Positions 56,020 to 64,000 of a stretch of DNA of 64,000 bases are shown here, in pieces. A program made the position numbers and the translations under genes. How positions within the stretch are numbered: position 1 is the stretch's first letter; each line of letters opens with the position of its first letter. Origin of the DNA: Nocardioides_B sp963801125 (GTDB lineage Bacteria > Actinomycetota > Actinomycetes > Propionibacteriales > Nocardioidaceae); the NCBI GenBank assembly GCA_963801125.1, contig CAWDDL010000028.1, positions 1 to 64,000 on the forward strand, written 5' to 3'. The notes under the pieces are model-generated. The model was given only the letters and a program-made list of their open reading frames with translations. It was not told where the DNA came from and did no database searches.

Positions 56020-58043
56020 GCAAGGGCGCGCGGAGCTCACGGTACGGCCGCTACGTCGACGGCCCGGACCCGCTCGCGCCGCCGGTCGACCTCGCCGAGG
56101 CGCTCGACGCCATCGGCGAGGACGTGATGGCCGGCTACGCCCCGGAGCGTGCGATGCGGGAGTACCTCCGCCGCGGCGGCCAGGACCGCACCGGGCTGGA
56201 CGACCTCGCCCGCAAGGTGGCCGAGCGTCGCCGCGAGCTGCTCCAGCGGCACGACCTCGACGGCACGCTGCGCGAGGTCCGCGAGCTGCTCGACCATGCG
56301 GTGCTGGAGGAGCGCAAGCAGCTCGCCCGGGACCTCGACGACGACGCCCGGTTCGCGGAGATGCGGATCGAGGGTCTGCCGCCGTCCACCGCTGCCGCGG
56401 TGTCCGAGCTCAGCGACTACCCCTGGCGGAGCTCGACGGCGCGCGAGGACTACGAGCAGATCAAGGACCTGCTCGGCCGCGAGCTGCTGGACCAGCGCTT
56501 CGCCGGCATGAAGCAGGCGCTGGAGAACGCCACCGACGAGGACCGGGCCGCGGTCAACGAGATGCTGTCGGACCTCAACGAGCTGCTCGAGGCGCATCAG
56601 CGGGGCGAGGACACCACCGAGCAGTTCGAGCAGTTCATGGACAAGCACGGTGACTTCTTCCCCGAGCGGCCGGCCGATGTCGAGGAGCTGCTCGACCTGC
56701 TCGCCGCCCGCGCCGCGGCCGCCCAGCGGATGCGCAACTCGATGACCCAGGAGCAGCGCGACGAGCTCGACGCCCTGGCGGGACAGGCGTTCGGGTCACC
56801 GGAGCTGATGGAGTCGCTCGCCCGGATGGACGCGAACCTGCATGCACTGCGGCCGGGCGAGGACTGGGGCGGCTCGGAACAGTTCGACGGCGAGCAGGGC
56901 CTCGGCCTCGGCGACGGCACCGGCGTGCTCCAGGACCTCGCCGACCTCGACGACCTCGCCGAGCAGCTCGCCCAGTCCTACGACGGGGCGCGGATGGATG
57001 ACGTCGACCTGGACAAGCTCGCGCGCCAGCTGGGCGACGAGGCGGTCGTGGACGCGCGCACGCTCACCGAGCTCGAGCGCGCCCTGCGTGACAGCGGCTA
57101 CCTCAAGCGCACCCCGGACGGACAGCTCAAGCTGTCCCCCAAGGCGATGCGCCAGCTGGGCAAGGCGCTGCTGCGCGACGTGGCCACCCGCATGTCGAAC
57201 CGGCAGGGGGACCGCGACGTACGCCAGGCCGGTGCTGCGGGGGAGCGCAGCGGCGCGACCCGGGAGTGGGCGTTCGGCGACACCGAGCCGTGGGACGTCA
57301 CCCGGACGGTGACCAACGCGGTGGTCCGGACCGTGTCCGAGGGCGGTGACCCGCGGGCCGGCGTACGCCTCGACATCCGCGACGTCGAGGTCACCGAGAC
57401 CGAGGCCCGCACCCAGGCCGCTGTCGCGCTGCTCGTCGACACCTCGTTCTCCATGGCGATGGACGGCCGGTGGGTGCCGATGAAGCGCACCGCTCTCGCC
57501 CTGCACACACTGATCCGTACGCGCTTCCGCGGGGACCACCTGCAGCTGGTGGGCTTCGGCCGGCATGCGGAGGTGATGGAGATCGAGCAGCTGACCGCGC
57601 TGGACGCCAAGTGGGACAAGGGCACCAACCTGCACCACGCGCTGCTGCTCGCCAACCGGCACTTCCGCAAGCACCCCAACGCCCAGCCGGTGCTGCTCGT
57701 CGTCACCGACGGCGAGCCGACGTCCCACCTCGAGCCCGACGGCGAGGTCTACTTCTCCTACCCGCCGCACCCCCTGACGCTCGCCTACAGCGTGCGCGAG
57801 CTCGACGCGTCCGGCCGGCTCGGCGCGCAGACGACGTTCTTCCGGCTGGGTGAGGACCCGGGGCTCGCCCGGTTCGTCGACCAGATGGCCAGGCGGGTGG
57901 ACGGCCGGGTCGTCGCCCCCGAGCTCGACGACCTCGGCTCGGCGGTCGTCGGCAGCTACCTCGGGGCCCGCGGGCCCGCCGGCGAGTACGTCGGAGGCTA
58001 CGGCGACTGGTTCGGCTCCCGGGGCTTCTGGGCGCCGGAGTAG
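56016..58043 (+). CDS. VWA-domain partner protein of the MoxR ATPase
   Basis: 675 residues from GTG 56016. Long acidic helical N-terminal and middle parts (DQRFAGMKQALENATDEDRAAVNEMLSDLNELL; GLGDGTGVLQDLADLDDLAEQLAQSY), then a von Willebrand A domain from about 460 with the MIDAS site AVALLVDTSFSMAMDGRWVPMKRTA (DxSxS-like DTSFSM), Thr in KGTNLHHAL and Asp in LLVVTDGEPTSH. It is the metal-dependent adaptor of the AAA ATPase upstream. Ends in a tail GEYVGGYGDWFGSRGFWAPE. Confidence 0.9.
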   Translation: MSKGARSSRYGRYVDGPDPLAPPVDLAEALDAIGEDVMAGYAPERAMREYLRRGGQDRTGLDDLARKVAERRRELLQRHDLDGTLREVRELLDHAVLEERKQLARDLDDDARFAEMRIEGLPPSTAAAVSELSDYPWRSSTAREDYEQIKDLLGRELLDQRFAGMKQALENATDEDRAAVNEMLSDLNELLEAHQRGEDTTEQFEQFMDKHGDFFPERPADVEELLDLLAARAAAAQRMRNSMTQEQRDELDALAGQAFGSPELMESLARMDANLHALRPGEDWGGSEQFDGEQGLGLGDGTGVLQDLADLDDLAEQLAQSYDGARMDDVDLDKLARQLGDEAVVDARTLTELERALRDSGYLKRTPDGQLKLSPKAMRQLGKALLRDVATRMSNRQGDRDVRQAGAAGERSGATREWAFGDTEPWDVTRTVTNAVVRTVSEGGDPRAGVRLDIRDVEVTETEARTQAAVALLVDTSFSMAMDGRWVPMKRTALALHTLIRTRFRGDHLQLVGFGRHAEVMEIEQLTALDAKWDKGTNLHHALLLANRHFRKHPNAQPVLLVVTDGEPTSHLEPDGEVYFSYPPHPLTLAYSVRELDASGRLGAQTTFFRLGEDPGLARFVDQMARRVDGRVVAPELDDLGSAVVGSYLGARGPAGEYVGGYGDWFGSRGFWAPE

Positions 58044-58072
58044 TCAGGGTCTTCGGCGAGCACGGCCCGGGC

Positions 58073-58816
58073 TCAGGAGGGGCGGTCGTCCAGCAGCCGG
58101 GTCCGGAAGAAGTCGAGCACCCGGTCCACACCTTCTTGCTGCCGGTGCTCGGTCAGGGTGCTGTGGCCCTTGCCCTCGAACTCGACGGCCATGAACTTCT
58201 CGCCGATCTCCCGCCGCAGGGTGTCGAAGCGCGTGCCCGTCGCCACGTCGTCGCGGTAACGCAGACCGAGCACCGCGCAACCCTGGGCAGCGCGGCGCTT
58301 CACGATCTCGAGGTCACCGGGGGAGAGGTTGAGGTCCGCCGCGCGCCGGGCGCCGACGGGCACCGGTGTGCTCGGCTGGGCGACGACGGGGGCGGCGACC
58401 GCGTCGTCGACCATCATCGCCAGCGCGAAGCCGCCGGTGAAGCACATCCCGAGCGCACCGACACCCGGGCCGCCGAGCTCGGCGTGCAGCTCGCGCGCCA
58501 GAGAGCGCAGCCAGTCCGCGATCGGGGCGGTCTCGTTCAGGGCCAGCTTGGTGAACTCTCGGTTGATGCACACCTGCGGGATCGCCCGGGCGAGGGCCGT
58601 GACGCCCGCCGGTGCCTCGGGGGTGCCGAACAGGTGCGGCATCACGACCGTGAACCCGGCCGCGACGACCTCCTCGGCGAATTCGATCACCGGGGGGGTG
58701 ATCCCGGGGATCTCGTGGATGATCACGACTCCGGGGCCGGTTCCCTTCCGGTAGGTGTCGTGCTCGATCCCGCCTGTGCGGTGGCTGCCCTTGGTCCAGC
58801 TGTCGAGGAGGCTCAT
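58073..58816 (-). CDS. Dienelactone hydrolase family protein
   Basis: 247 residues. Alpha/beta hydrolase of the DLH type: GVVIIHEIPGITPPVIEFAEEVVAAGFTVVMPHLFG and the nucleophile elbow GALGMCFTGGFAL with Cys in place of Ser, then a C-terminal His in FEGKGHSTLTEHRQ. It hydrolyses dienelactones or other esters. GAGACT and seven bases precede ATG 58816, a possible leaderless promoter. Confidence 0.88.
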   Translation of the reverse strand: MSLLDSWTKGSHRTGGIEHDTYRKGTGPGVVIIHEIPGITPPVIEFAEEVVAAGFTVVMPHLFGTPEAPAGVTALARAIPQVCINREFTKLALNETAPIADWLRSLARELHAELGGPGVGALGMCFTGGFALAMMVDDAVAAPVVAQPSTPVPVGARRAADLNLSPGDLEIVKRRAAQGCAVLGLRYRDDVATGTRFDTLRREIGEKFMAVEFEGKGHSTLTEHRQQEGVDRVLDFFRTRLLDDRPS

Positions 58817-58856
58817 GTGGGTCAGTCTCGCTCACCCGGGAGTGAGCGCGAACGGC

Positions 58857-59582
58857 TCAGGGCGTGTCGGGCTCGTCCCGGTCGCGCGCGGCCAGGTATC
58901 GCGCCACGTCGCTGTCGAGCGCCCGCCCGGACCGGAGCCAGCGGCCGACGCCTGCGGCGTCCCGGCGTTCGAGCTCGTCGAGGTAGGCCTGGCGCAGGCC
59001 GGCGATCCGCGCGCGACCGTCCGGGGACGACGTACGACGCAGCAGCTCGTGGCTCGACGTCCAGGCGGCCGCTATCTCGGGGGTGCTCCGGTGCGCGAGC
59101 GGCGGAGTCGGGAGGTCCGGTCCCGGCTGAGGCCCGGGTGTGCGCCGGTCGACGTCGAGCCGGCCGGGTTTCGTGGCGCGGCGCCTGACCAGATAGGGGA
59201 GGGACAGCATGGCGGCGAGGGTGAGGACCGCGCCGAGGACGCCGATCGAGGGGTAGAGGCAGCCGCCGGCGACCGCCACGACCGCACCCACCGCGGCGCT
59301 TCTCGAGATGCGGATGAGCACGTCCAGGCTCACCCGGTGTCGGCTGTTCGTCGCGGTCCACAGCAGGCCGGCGTGGCCGCCGCCCACGAAGGCGCCTGCC
59401 AGCACGAGGGCGAGGAACTCATCGGGCTCGAGGAGCATCGGGGCGAGCATCGAGGAGGTAACGCCGAGCAGGATGGTGGTGGCTCGGAGCGGGTGTGGCC
59501 GGACAACGAACGGGGGCGCGAGGTCCTCGGTCGGCGGGGCCGTCGCAGGACGGCCGTTCCACATGTCGTCGTTCAGGGCCAT
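58857..59582 (-). CDS. Membrane protein of unknown function
   Basis: 241 residues from ATG 59582 (GGAG six bases upstream). Four hydrophobic helices between about 35 and 135 (TTILLGVTSSMLAPMLL, LALVLAGAFVGGGHAGLLW, AVGAVVAVAGGCLYP, IGVLGAVLTLAAMLSLPYLV), then a soluble tail with a helix AAWTSSHELLRRTSSPDGRARIAGLRQAYLDELERRD. This tail pattern (LRQAYLDELERRDP with W and R-SG) is seen in actinobacterial proteins of unknown role. Confidence 0.7.
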   Translation of the reverse strand: MALNDDMWNGRPATAPPTEDLAPPFVVRPHPLRATTILLGVTSSMLAPMLLEPDEFLALVLAGAFVGGGHAGLLWTATNSRHRVSLDVLIRISRSAAVGAVVAVAGGCLYPSIGVLGAVLTLAAMLSLPYLVRRRATKPGRLDVDRRTPGPQPGPDLPTPPLAHRSTPEIAAAWTSSHELLRRTSSPDGRARIAGLRQAYLDELERRDAAGVGRWLRSGRALDSDVARYLAARDRDEPDTP

Positions 59583-59715
59583 GGGCGCTCCGGGACTGTC
59601 GCCGAGATCACAGGGACACCGAGGAGTACCCGCCGGGCCGTGGCTCAACCCCCTTGTCTGCCCACGAACGGGTAGTCGGTGTTGTGGCCGACCGCCCGGA
59701 GCTTGGCGGCGGCAT

Positions 59716-59731
59716 ATACCCTGAGGGGTAT
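59716..59731. promoter_or_regulatory. CsoR/CstR-type operator over the start codon of the next gene
   Basis: ATACCC-TGAG-GGGTAT, perfect six-base arms, inside TATACCCTGAGGGGTATGGG. It closely resembles the CsoR site of B. subtilis copZA (TACCC...GGGTATGG). It covers the likely -10 (TATACC) and ends in the ATG at 59730. Confidence 0.7.
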
Positions 59732-60143
59732 GGGTAGCCCAATTGTCTCCGACCTGCGCGAGCCGGTGCTGTCCTGGCCACGTCGGCGCTGGATGGCGTT
59801 CGCCCTGCTTCTGCCGGCCCTGGGCGGGGTGCTGTTCGCCGTGACTCGACCCGCCCAATTCGCCGCCGGGCCGGCGTGGTGGGTACTGCTCGGGCTGGTC
59901 GTGGTCGCAGGCGCGGGAACGCTGGCCAGCTACGTGCCGGCGACCGGTGTCCGGCCGGACGTGGGATGCACGCCCTGCGCCGCGGTGTCGGCCCTGACCG
60001 TGGTGGCCGCCACGATGCTGCTGCGAGACGCCGGTCCGGACCTGACCGGTGTGGCGCTCGCCGCTGCCGTCAGCGTCTTCGGGCTCGGCCAGCGACTCAG
60101 TCAGCCGCGCGCGTGCGCCACCCCCGACGGGCCGGCGGAGTAG
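59730..60143 (+). CDS. CsoR-operator-linked four-helix membrane protein
   Basis: 137 residues from ATG 59730. Helices at about 20-36, 48-64, 78-96 and 102-118. Between helices 2 and 3 lies GVRPDVGCTPCAAVSAL with a CxxC pair near the membrane surface, plus one Cys near the C-terminus. I recognise no characterised family. Because its promoter holds a CsoR-type operator, it may be induced by copper or sulfane sulfur and bind or move Cu(I) or a persulfide; this is inference. No csoR gene is nearby. Confidence 0.72.
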   Translation: MGSPIVSDLREPVLSWPRRRWMAFALLLPALGGVLFAVTRPAQFAAGPAWWVLLGLVVVAGAGTLASYVPATGVRPDVGCTPCAAVSALTVVAATMLLRDAGPDLTGVALAAAVSVFGLGQRLSQPRACATPDGPAE

Positions 60144-60244
60144 CCCGACCGATCCTGATACCCGCCGATCGAGGTTGCCACACCAGGCGGCCCGCGAGGT
60201 CTAGAACGCCTGCGCCGATCTGACGCCTGACCCGGCTCAACCCC

Positions 60245-60273
60245 TTGCCGGGTGCCCCGCGGCTGGGTTACAA
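60245..60273 (+). promoter_or_regulatory. Vegetative promoter of the DivIVA-domain gene
   Basis: TTGCCG (60245-60250), 17 bases, TTACAA (60268-60273), 43 bases before ATG 60317. Confidence 0.5.
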
Positions 60274-60316
60274 CGTGTGGTCTCGGGGGCCGTTGTGCAG
60301 TCGGGAGGGACTAGCC

Positions 60317-61033
60317 ATGGCAATGGAGCGCGCACCGCTCTTTCCGTACTACCGATCACCGGCGAAGATCCGCGGCGAGGTGTTCACGCACCGGATGCGC
60401 GGGCTCGACCCGGACGAGGTGCACGAGTACCTCGACCTGATCGCCGACCAGGTACAGGCGTTGGAGAACGAACGCGGCGAGCTGTTCGACGAGATCGATC
60501 GCCTGCGCGCCGAACTCGCCGGGTCCGGCGGACGCGCCCGTCGAACCGACGGGCACGAGACCGGAGCGCAGGCCGCCTCGCTGCTCGACGAGGCCCAGCG
60601 GGTGGCCGACCAGCTGGTCGAGGAGGCGGTCGCCCACACCCGTGAGCTGCTGGCGACCGCTCACCAGCAGCAGCGTGAGATCCTCGCGGCGGCGCACGAT
60701 GCGGCCGAGGCGACCGCCCGCGAGGCGGCGCGCGCCAGCGCCCGGGACATGGCGTCGTACGTCAGCGCCTCGGCGCCCGAGGTCGAGTACGCCCGCCGGT
60801 TCACCCAGGTCGCCCAGGTCCAGCTGCGGTCGGTGCTCGAGGCGCTGTGCGAGCAGGTCGAGCAGCTCGGCCAGGTGTCGCGGCTGTGGCAGCAGACCCC
60901 GCTGGCGGCGTACGCGGTGCAGGAGCCTCGCCGGGACCGCCGCGGTGACGTGGTCCCCGCACAGCCGGCGTACCGCGCGCCCGATGCGCTCTTCGGCCCG
61001 CTGCCAGGCGAGACCAAGCGGTCCGTGGCCTGA
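60317..61033 (+). CDS. DivIVA-domain coiled-coil protein
   Basis: 238 residues from ATG 60317 with GGGAGGGA upstream; ATG 60323 is an alternative. The DivIVA N-terminal domain is seen in KIRGEVFTHRMRGLDPDEVHEYLDLIADQVQALE, followed by a long coiled coil (ENERGELFDEIDRLRAEL; EAQRVADQLVEEAVAHTREL and onward to ~200) and a disordered tail. Smaller than Wag31 and probably not the essential polar growth protein; it resembles SepF/DivIVA-like membrane-curvature scaffolds. Confidence 0.82.
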   Translation: MAMERAPLFPYYRSPAKIRGEVFTHRMRGLDPDEVHEYLDLIADQVQALENERGELFDEIDRLRAELAGSGGRARRTDGHETGAQAASLLDEAQRVADQLVEEAVAHTRELLATAHQQQREILAAAHDAAEATAREAARASARDMASYVSASAPEVEYARRFTQVAQVQLRSVLEALCEQVEQLGQVSRLWQQTPLAAYAVQEPRRDRRGDVVPAQPAYRAPDALFGPLPGETKRSVA

Positions 61034-61120
61034 CCGTTTCCGGCGGGCGGTGGGCCAGGTCCGCGCGACGAAAGCACGGTAAGTCGCCGATCCGGTGCTT
61101 GACCACCCACACTGGCAAGG

Positions 61121-61864
61121 ATGACTCCGAAGCCGCGCAAGATCGAGATCAGCTGGGTGCAGGCGGCGGCGAGTGCGCTGACCGCCGTCACCACCGCGGT
61201 GCTGCTCTCCACCGTCGGCGTCGCCGGCACCATCATCGGCGCGGCGATCGGCAGCGTGGCGGCCACCGTGGGCAGTGCGGTCTACTCGCACTACCTCGCA
61301 GCCAGTCGCGACCGGGTCAACGCCGCCGCGGCCGCGCGGGCGAGGGTGCGCCGCGCGCGCACCGACCTGGGGGAGGCGGCGGCCGACCCGGAGGGGGCGA
61401 CCCCGACCACCCGGGATCGGCTCGACCATGCGGACCGCGACCTGCAGAAGGCAGGGATCGAGCTCGACACCGCGGGCCAGGCCTCCCCGTGGCGCGAGGC
61501 GGTACGCGGACTTCCGTGGCGCCGCCTGGCTCTGGTTGCGGCGGCCCTGTTCGTGGTGACGATGGCTGTGATCGTCGCGTTCGAGCTCGTCGCCGGACGG
61601 GCGGTGTCGACCTACACCGGAGGAAGTGACCCCGACGGGCCTCGTGTCTCCGTGCCAGGCGTCGGCGGCGGCAGGTCGCAGGAGCCAGAGCCGACGTCCC
61701 CGAGCCCGGCCGCGACGCCGTCGGTGGTGCCTTCCACGAGTCCGACGGGCACGACGGCCCCGCTGTCACCATCGGCGACGCCCAGCGAAACAGCGACGGT
61801 CCCCGAGACCCCGTCGAGCACGGCTCCGGTCGAGCCCGCACCCACGAGCGCCACTCCCAGTTAG
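61121..61864 (+). CDS. Membrane protein with Pro/Ser/Thr-rich extracellular tail
   Basis: 247 residues. Helices at about 15-35 and 38-55 in the N-terminal part (AVTTAVLLSTVGVAGTIIGAAIGSVAATVGSAVYSHYL, glycine-zipper-like), an Arg/Ala-rich cytoplasmic helix, another membrane helix LALVAAALFVVTMAVIVAF near 130-150 and a long low-complexity tail of Pro, Ser, Thr. Such tails are often O-mannosylated in actinobacteria. Function unknown. ATG 61121 directly follows CACACT and seven bases, so it may be leaderless. Confidence 0.7.
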   Translation: MTPKPRKIEISWVQAAASALTAVTTAVLLSTVGVAGTIIGAAIGSVAATVGSAVYSHYLAASRDRVNAAAAARARVRRARTDLGEAAADPEGATPTTRDRLDHADRDLQKAGIELDTAGQASPWREAVRGLPWRRLALVAAALFVVTMAVIVAFELVAGRAVSTYTGGSDPDGPRVSVPGVGGGRSQEPEPTSPSPAATPSVVPSTSPTGTTAPLSPSATPSETATVPETPSSTAPVEPAPTSATPS

Positions 61865-61896
61865 CCGTACCGTCCGCGGCTTTGAACCTCGGCAGA

Positions 61897-61913
61897 CGTG
61901 GGCGTGGCCCACG
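61897..61913. other. 17-bp palindrome between membrane protein genes
   Basis: CGTGGGC-GTG-GCCCACG, seven-base perfect arms, 33 bases after the previous stop; terminator stem or operator. Confidence 0.4.
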
Positions 61914-61990
61914 ATTCTGGCCGACGGAGGCGACGGCGGGCGGCGGCACCGGATCTTGCCCGGCGCGGACTGGACACGGTAGAAGGGAGG

Positions 61991-62158
61991 ATGGGAAGGC
62001 GTGCCGCCAACGTCGTCTACGTGCTCGCGATGGTTGCCGTTGTGGTCGGCGTGGATGTCGTGTTCTTCCGTGGCCACTTCTGGGAGCGGCTGGCGGTGAA
62101 CGGCAGAGCCGACCGTGGACCTGCGCGGCCATGGCGACTACGTCCGGGGTGTCAGTGA
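61991..62158 (+). CDS. Small single-helix membrane protein, possibly truncated
   Basis: 55 residues, ATG 61991 behind GAAGGGAGG. The start MGRRAANVVYVLAMVAVVVGVDVVFFRGHFWERLAVN is like a conserved actinobacterial two-helix protein, in which a second helix follows HFWERL. Here the frame after VNGRADRGPARPW is hydrophilic and ends within the next gene (28-base overlap), so the second helix seems lost. Low-confidence gene. Confidence 0.45.
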   Translation: MGRRAANVVYVLAMVAVVVGVDVVFFRGHFWERLAVNGRADRGPARPWRLRPGCQ

Positions 62159-63507
62159 CTGCCGGCAGCCATGGGGCCGAGGGCGCCGAGCACGGGGGCG
62201 GTCCCTACCATCCGCGGACCGAACGGCATCAGCGCCGCGGCCGGGGCCTGCTGCGGCTTCGGGACGCCTCGGCCATGGCCATCGGCGGGATGATCGGCGG
62301 CGGTATCTTCTCGGTGCTGGGAGTCACCGTCCAGCTCGCGGGCCATCTCGCCTTCGTGTGCTTCGTGCTCGCAGGGGCGGTGGCCCTGGTCACCGCACAC
62401 AGCTACGCGGGGCTCGCCGGGCGATCGGGCCGCTCGGGCGGGCCGTACGCCTACCTGCGCGAGGCGGGCCACCCGCACTTCGCGGCGATCACGAGCTGGT
62501 ACCTCGTCTTCGGCTACACGCTCGCCCTTGCTGTGTACGCCTTCACCTTCGGCCACTACGTCTCCCGAGTCATCGACACCGGCGACCTGGTCGCCAGAGT
62601 CGTCTCCGTGGTCGTGCTCGGGGCTTTCCTGGTGATCAACATGCGCGGCGTGGGCGCCTCGCGCATCACCGAGGACTCCGTGGTGCTGACCAAGATCGTC
62701 ATTCTCGCGGCCGTCGCCGGTATCGGGCTGTTCGCGTGGGCACCGGGCCGGCTCAGCCCGCTCGCGGACAGCGGCTACCTCGGGGTCTTCGTGGGTGCCG
62801 CCTCGATCTTCATCGCCTATGAGGGCTTCGAGCTGCTGTCCTACGACTACGACGCCATCTCAGCGCCTGCGCGGACGCTGCCCCGGGCGCTCTACCTGTC
62901 CGTGCTCGTGGTGATCGCTGTCTACGTGGCCGTGACGCTGGGCTCCCAGATGCTCGTCTCGGACCAGGTGCTCATCGCTCAGCGCGAGGTGGCCTTCGCG
63001 ACCGTCGGCGAGCAAGCCCTCGGCACCGTCGGACTGTGGCTGGCCGCCGGTGCTGCCGTGCTCGCCACGTCGTCGGCCATCAACGCCACCTTGTTCTCCA
63101 CCGCGCGGCTGGTGCGTGATCTCAGCGACGCCGGCGAACTGCCGCCATCCCTCGGTCGGGCACCCTCGGGGGTGCCCGCCAACGCCATGTGGCTGCTGTC
63201 CCTGCTCGGCGCAGCCTTCGCCATGCTGCCCGGCGTCAACCAGCTCCTGGCGTTTGGATCGGTCACGTTCCTCGGTGTCTTCGGCCTCGTCAACCATCTC
63301 CACGCCCGCACCGCCGACCGGGCCCGAGAGCGGGTGCTGGGACACCTCGGTGCTGCCGCCTGCGCCACGGCGATCGTCGTGGTCCTTGTCCAGCTCGCCG
63401 TCCACCAGCCCACGACCCTGGCCCTCATCGCCGGCTGTCTGGTCGGCATCGGCGCGCTGCGGCTCGTCTTCGCGCGGACCAAGCCCGCTACCGCCGACGG
63501 GCCCTGA
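62131..63507 (+). CDS. APC-superfamily amino-acid/polyamine transporter
   Basis: 458 residues, ATG 62131 (GTG 62155-region starts are possible). About 12 helices; the APC signature is in AMAIGGMIGGGIFSVLGVTVQLAG (helix 1, GxGI) and SGGPYAYLREAGHPHFAAITSW (helix 2-3), and FIAYEGFELLSYDYDAI in helix 6. It imports an amino acid or related cation by proton or sodium coupling; substrate unknown. The hydrophilic N-terminal ~40 residues are Gly/His/Arg-rich. Confidence 0.85.
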   Translation: MATTSGVSVTAGSHGAEGAEHGGGPYHPRTERHQRRGRGLLRLRDASAMAIGGMIGGGIFSVLGVTVQLAGHLAFVCFVLAGAVALVTAHSYAGLAGRSGRSGGPYAYLREAGHPHFAAITSWYLVFGYTLALAVYAFTFGHYVSRVIDTGDLVARVVSVVVLGAFLVINMRGVGASRITEDSVVLTKIVILAAVAGIGLFAWAPGRLSPLADSGYLGVFVGAASIFIAYEGFELLSYDYDAISAPARTLPRALYLSVLVVIAVYVAVTLGSQMLVSDQVLIAQREVAFATVGEQALGTVGLWLAAGAAVLATSSAINATLFSTARLVRDLSDAGELPPSLGRAPSGVPANAMWLLSLLGAAFAMLPGVNQLLAFGSVTFLGVFGLVNHLHARTADRARERVLGHLGAAACATAIVVVLVQLAVHQPTTLALIAGCLVGIGALRLVFARTKPATADGP

Positions 63508-63638
63508 CTGCCGGCGGGCCACGCGCGGGTGTGGTGAGACCTTCCAGGCCTCGACCTGCACTGGACCGAGAATCACGACGGTCACCAGTCTGCGTCGGCA
63601 CGAGCGCTCGCGACCCGCGCATCGACAGGAGGTTCGCG

Positions 63639-63925
63639 ATGCAAGATCCACCTGCCACATGTCGATCTCGCTGGACGGCTTCGTCGCCGACCCAGATCAG
63701 AGCCGAGAGAACCCGTTGGGGAAGCGGGGAGGGGGGCTGCACGGCCGGCACATCGGTGACCCGCGGGCCGACGAGGCCGACAAGATCGCGAACGAGTGGC
63801 TCATGCGCCCGCGGAGGGCGTACGTGAGGGGTTGCTCGCCGGCGTGATCGACGAGCTCACCCTCGACATCGCGCCCGTCCTGCTCGTTTCGGGCGAGCGC
63901 ATCTTCGACGGACTTGAGTCCAGCC
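63639..63925 (+). pseudogene. Decayed dihydrofolate-reductase-family (RibD C-terminal) gene
   Basis: Two separated fragments match one family in different frames. First, HMSISLDGFVADPDQSRENP and DEADKIANEWL (frame starting at 63659), the family's N-terminal part. Then, after a gap that removes the middle domain, LLAGVIDELTLDIAPVLLVSGERIFDGLE (from 63832) in another frame, the family's C-terminal part. A one-base shift near 63641 also seems to separate the start ATG. No intact reading frame exists, so it is a pseudogene. Confidence 0.75.
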
Positions 63926-63929
63926 CTTT

Positions 63930-64000
63930 TCAGTGGACGGAGCGGATGAGCGCGCCGAAGTCGCCGACCTCTCCGAGGTGGGCGAGCTTGTCGGGGTTGA
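63930..64000 (-). CDS. C-terminal end of an unidentified protein, cut by the window
   Basis: Only 23 codons are visible: NPDKLAHLGEVGDFGALIRS-V-H and stop at 63932-63930, with uniform actinobacterial codon use. It overlaps the end of the pseudogene. Too little sequence to name the family. Confidence 0.4.
   Translation of the reverse strand, partial: NPDKLAHLGEVGDFGALIRSVH

Overview
The window looks like chromosomal DNA of a high-GC Gram-positive bacterium, most likely a Nocardioides-type actinobacterium (inferred from protein content, very GC-rich coding with G/C third positions, frequent GTG starts and many apparently leaderless promoters). I see no transposase, integrase, phage gene, CRISPR array or rRNA. 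Genes are tightly packed on both strands and only one gap exceeds 300 bases (48282-48605).

Layout. 1-5000: an FAD monooxygenase (cut by the left edge), a PQ-loop membrane protein and a homogentisate catabolism locus (fahA, a conserved unknown, divergent hmgA whose 3' end carries a 60-bp tandem repeat). 5000-12250: small DUF1697 and SnoaL-like genes, a P-type cation ATPase, a thioredoxin-CcdA fusion, a GNAT, and an MFS exporter with its ArsR-type regulator. 12470-17510: enoyl-CoA hydratase, acyl-CoA synthetase, and NAD salvage (pncA, esterase, pncB). 17557-31326: the conserved actinobacterial block known in M. tuberculosis as Rv1331-Rv1341 (clpS, DUF2017, mec, cysO, cysM, murI, cAMP-phosphodiesterase-like MBL, rph, rdgB), interrupted by a SulP transporter with its ArsR regulator and by an AbiEi-like gene, a PRPP synthase, an acyltransferase, an M6-type peptidase and a GyrI-like gene. 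31328-37290: hemerythrin-like protein, oxidoreductase, a DUF4118-like membrane protein, a GNAT, an unusual tRNA, peroxiredoxin, and a Ni/Co ECF transporter cbiMNQO behind a Nur-type operator. 37292-44300: a degenerate anti-sigma ATPase, then an operon of a small protein, acetate-CoA ligase, pyruvate-dehydrogenase-type E1 alpha, E1 beta and E2, and an acyl carrier protein, followed by DUF3618 and a GroES-like gene. 44364-58043: secreted acylase, SigF/SigB-family sigma factor with a self-type promoter, aldo/keto reductase, cupredoxin-like lipoprotein, Cys-rich DUF6767, Pat-like acetyltransferase, AMIN/GerMN protein, PBP1, MoxR-VWA pair. 58073-64000: dienelactone hydrolase, membrane proteins (one behind a CsoR-type operator), a DivIVA-domain protein, an APC transporter and a decaying DHFR-family pseudogene.

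The most interesting signal is a set of DosR/DevR-type boxes (pattern GGGWC-N4-GNCCC) in front of otherwise unrelated genes: the P-type ATPase, the hemerythrin-like gene, the DUF4118-like gene, the acetate-CoA ligase/PDH/ACP operon (two boxes) and DUF6767-GNAT. In four promoters the box centre lies 30-32 bases before a similar -10. Together they suggest a hypoxia/dormancy regulon that includes a pyruvate-dehydrogenase-like complex paired with its own acyl carrier protein. Other points of note: a CysO sulfur carrier with an 11-residue tail beyond its Gly-Gly, a frameshift at the 3' end of rph, a short-variable-arm tRNA with a Leu UAG anticodon loop, and a CsoR-like operator over the start codon of an uncharacterised membrane protein.
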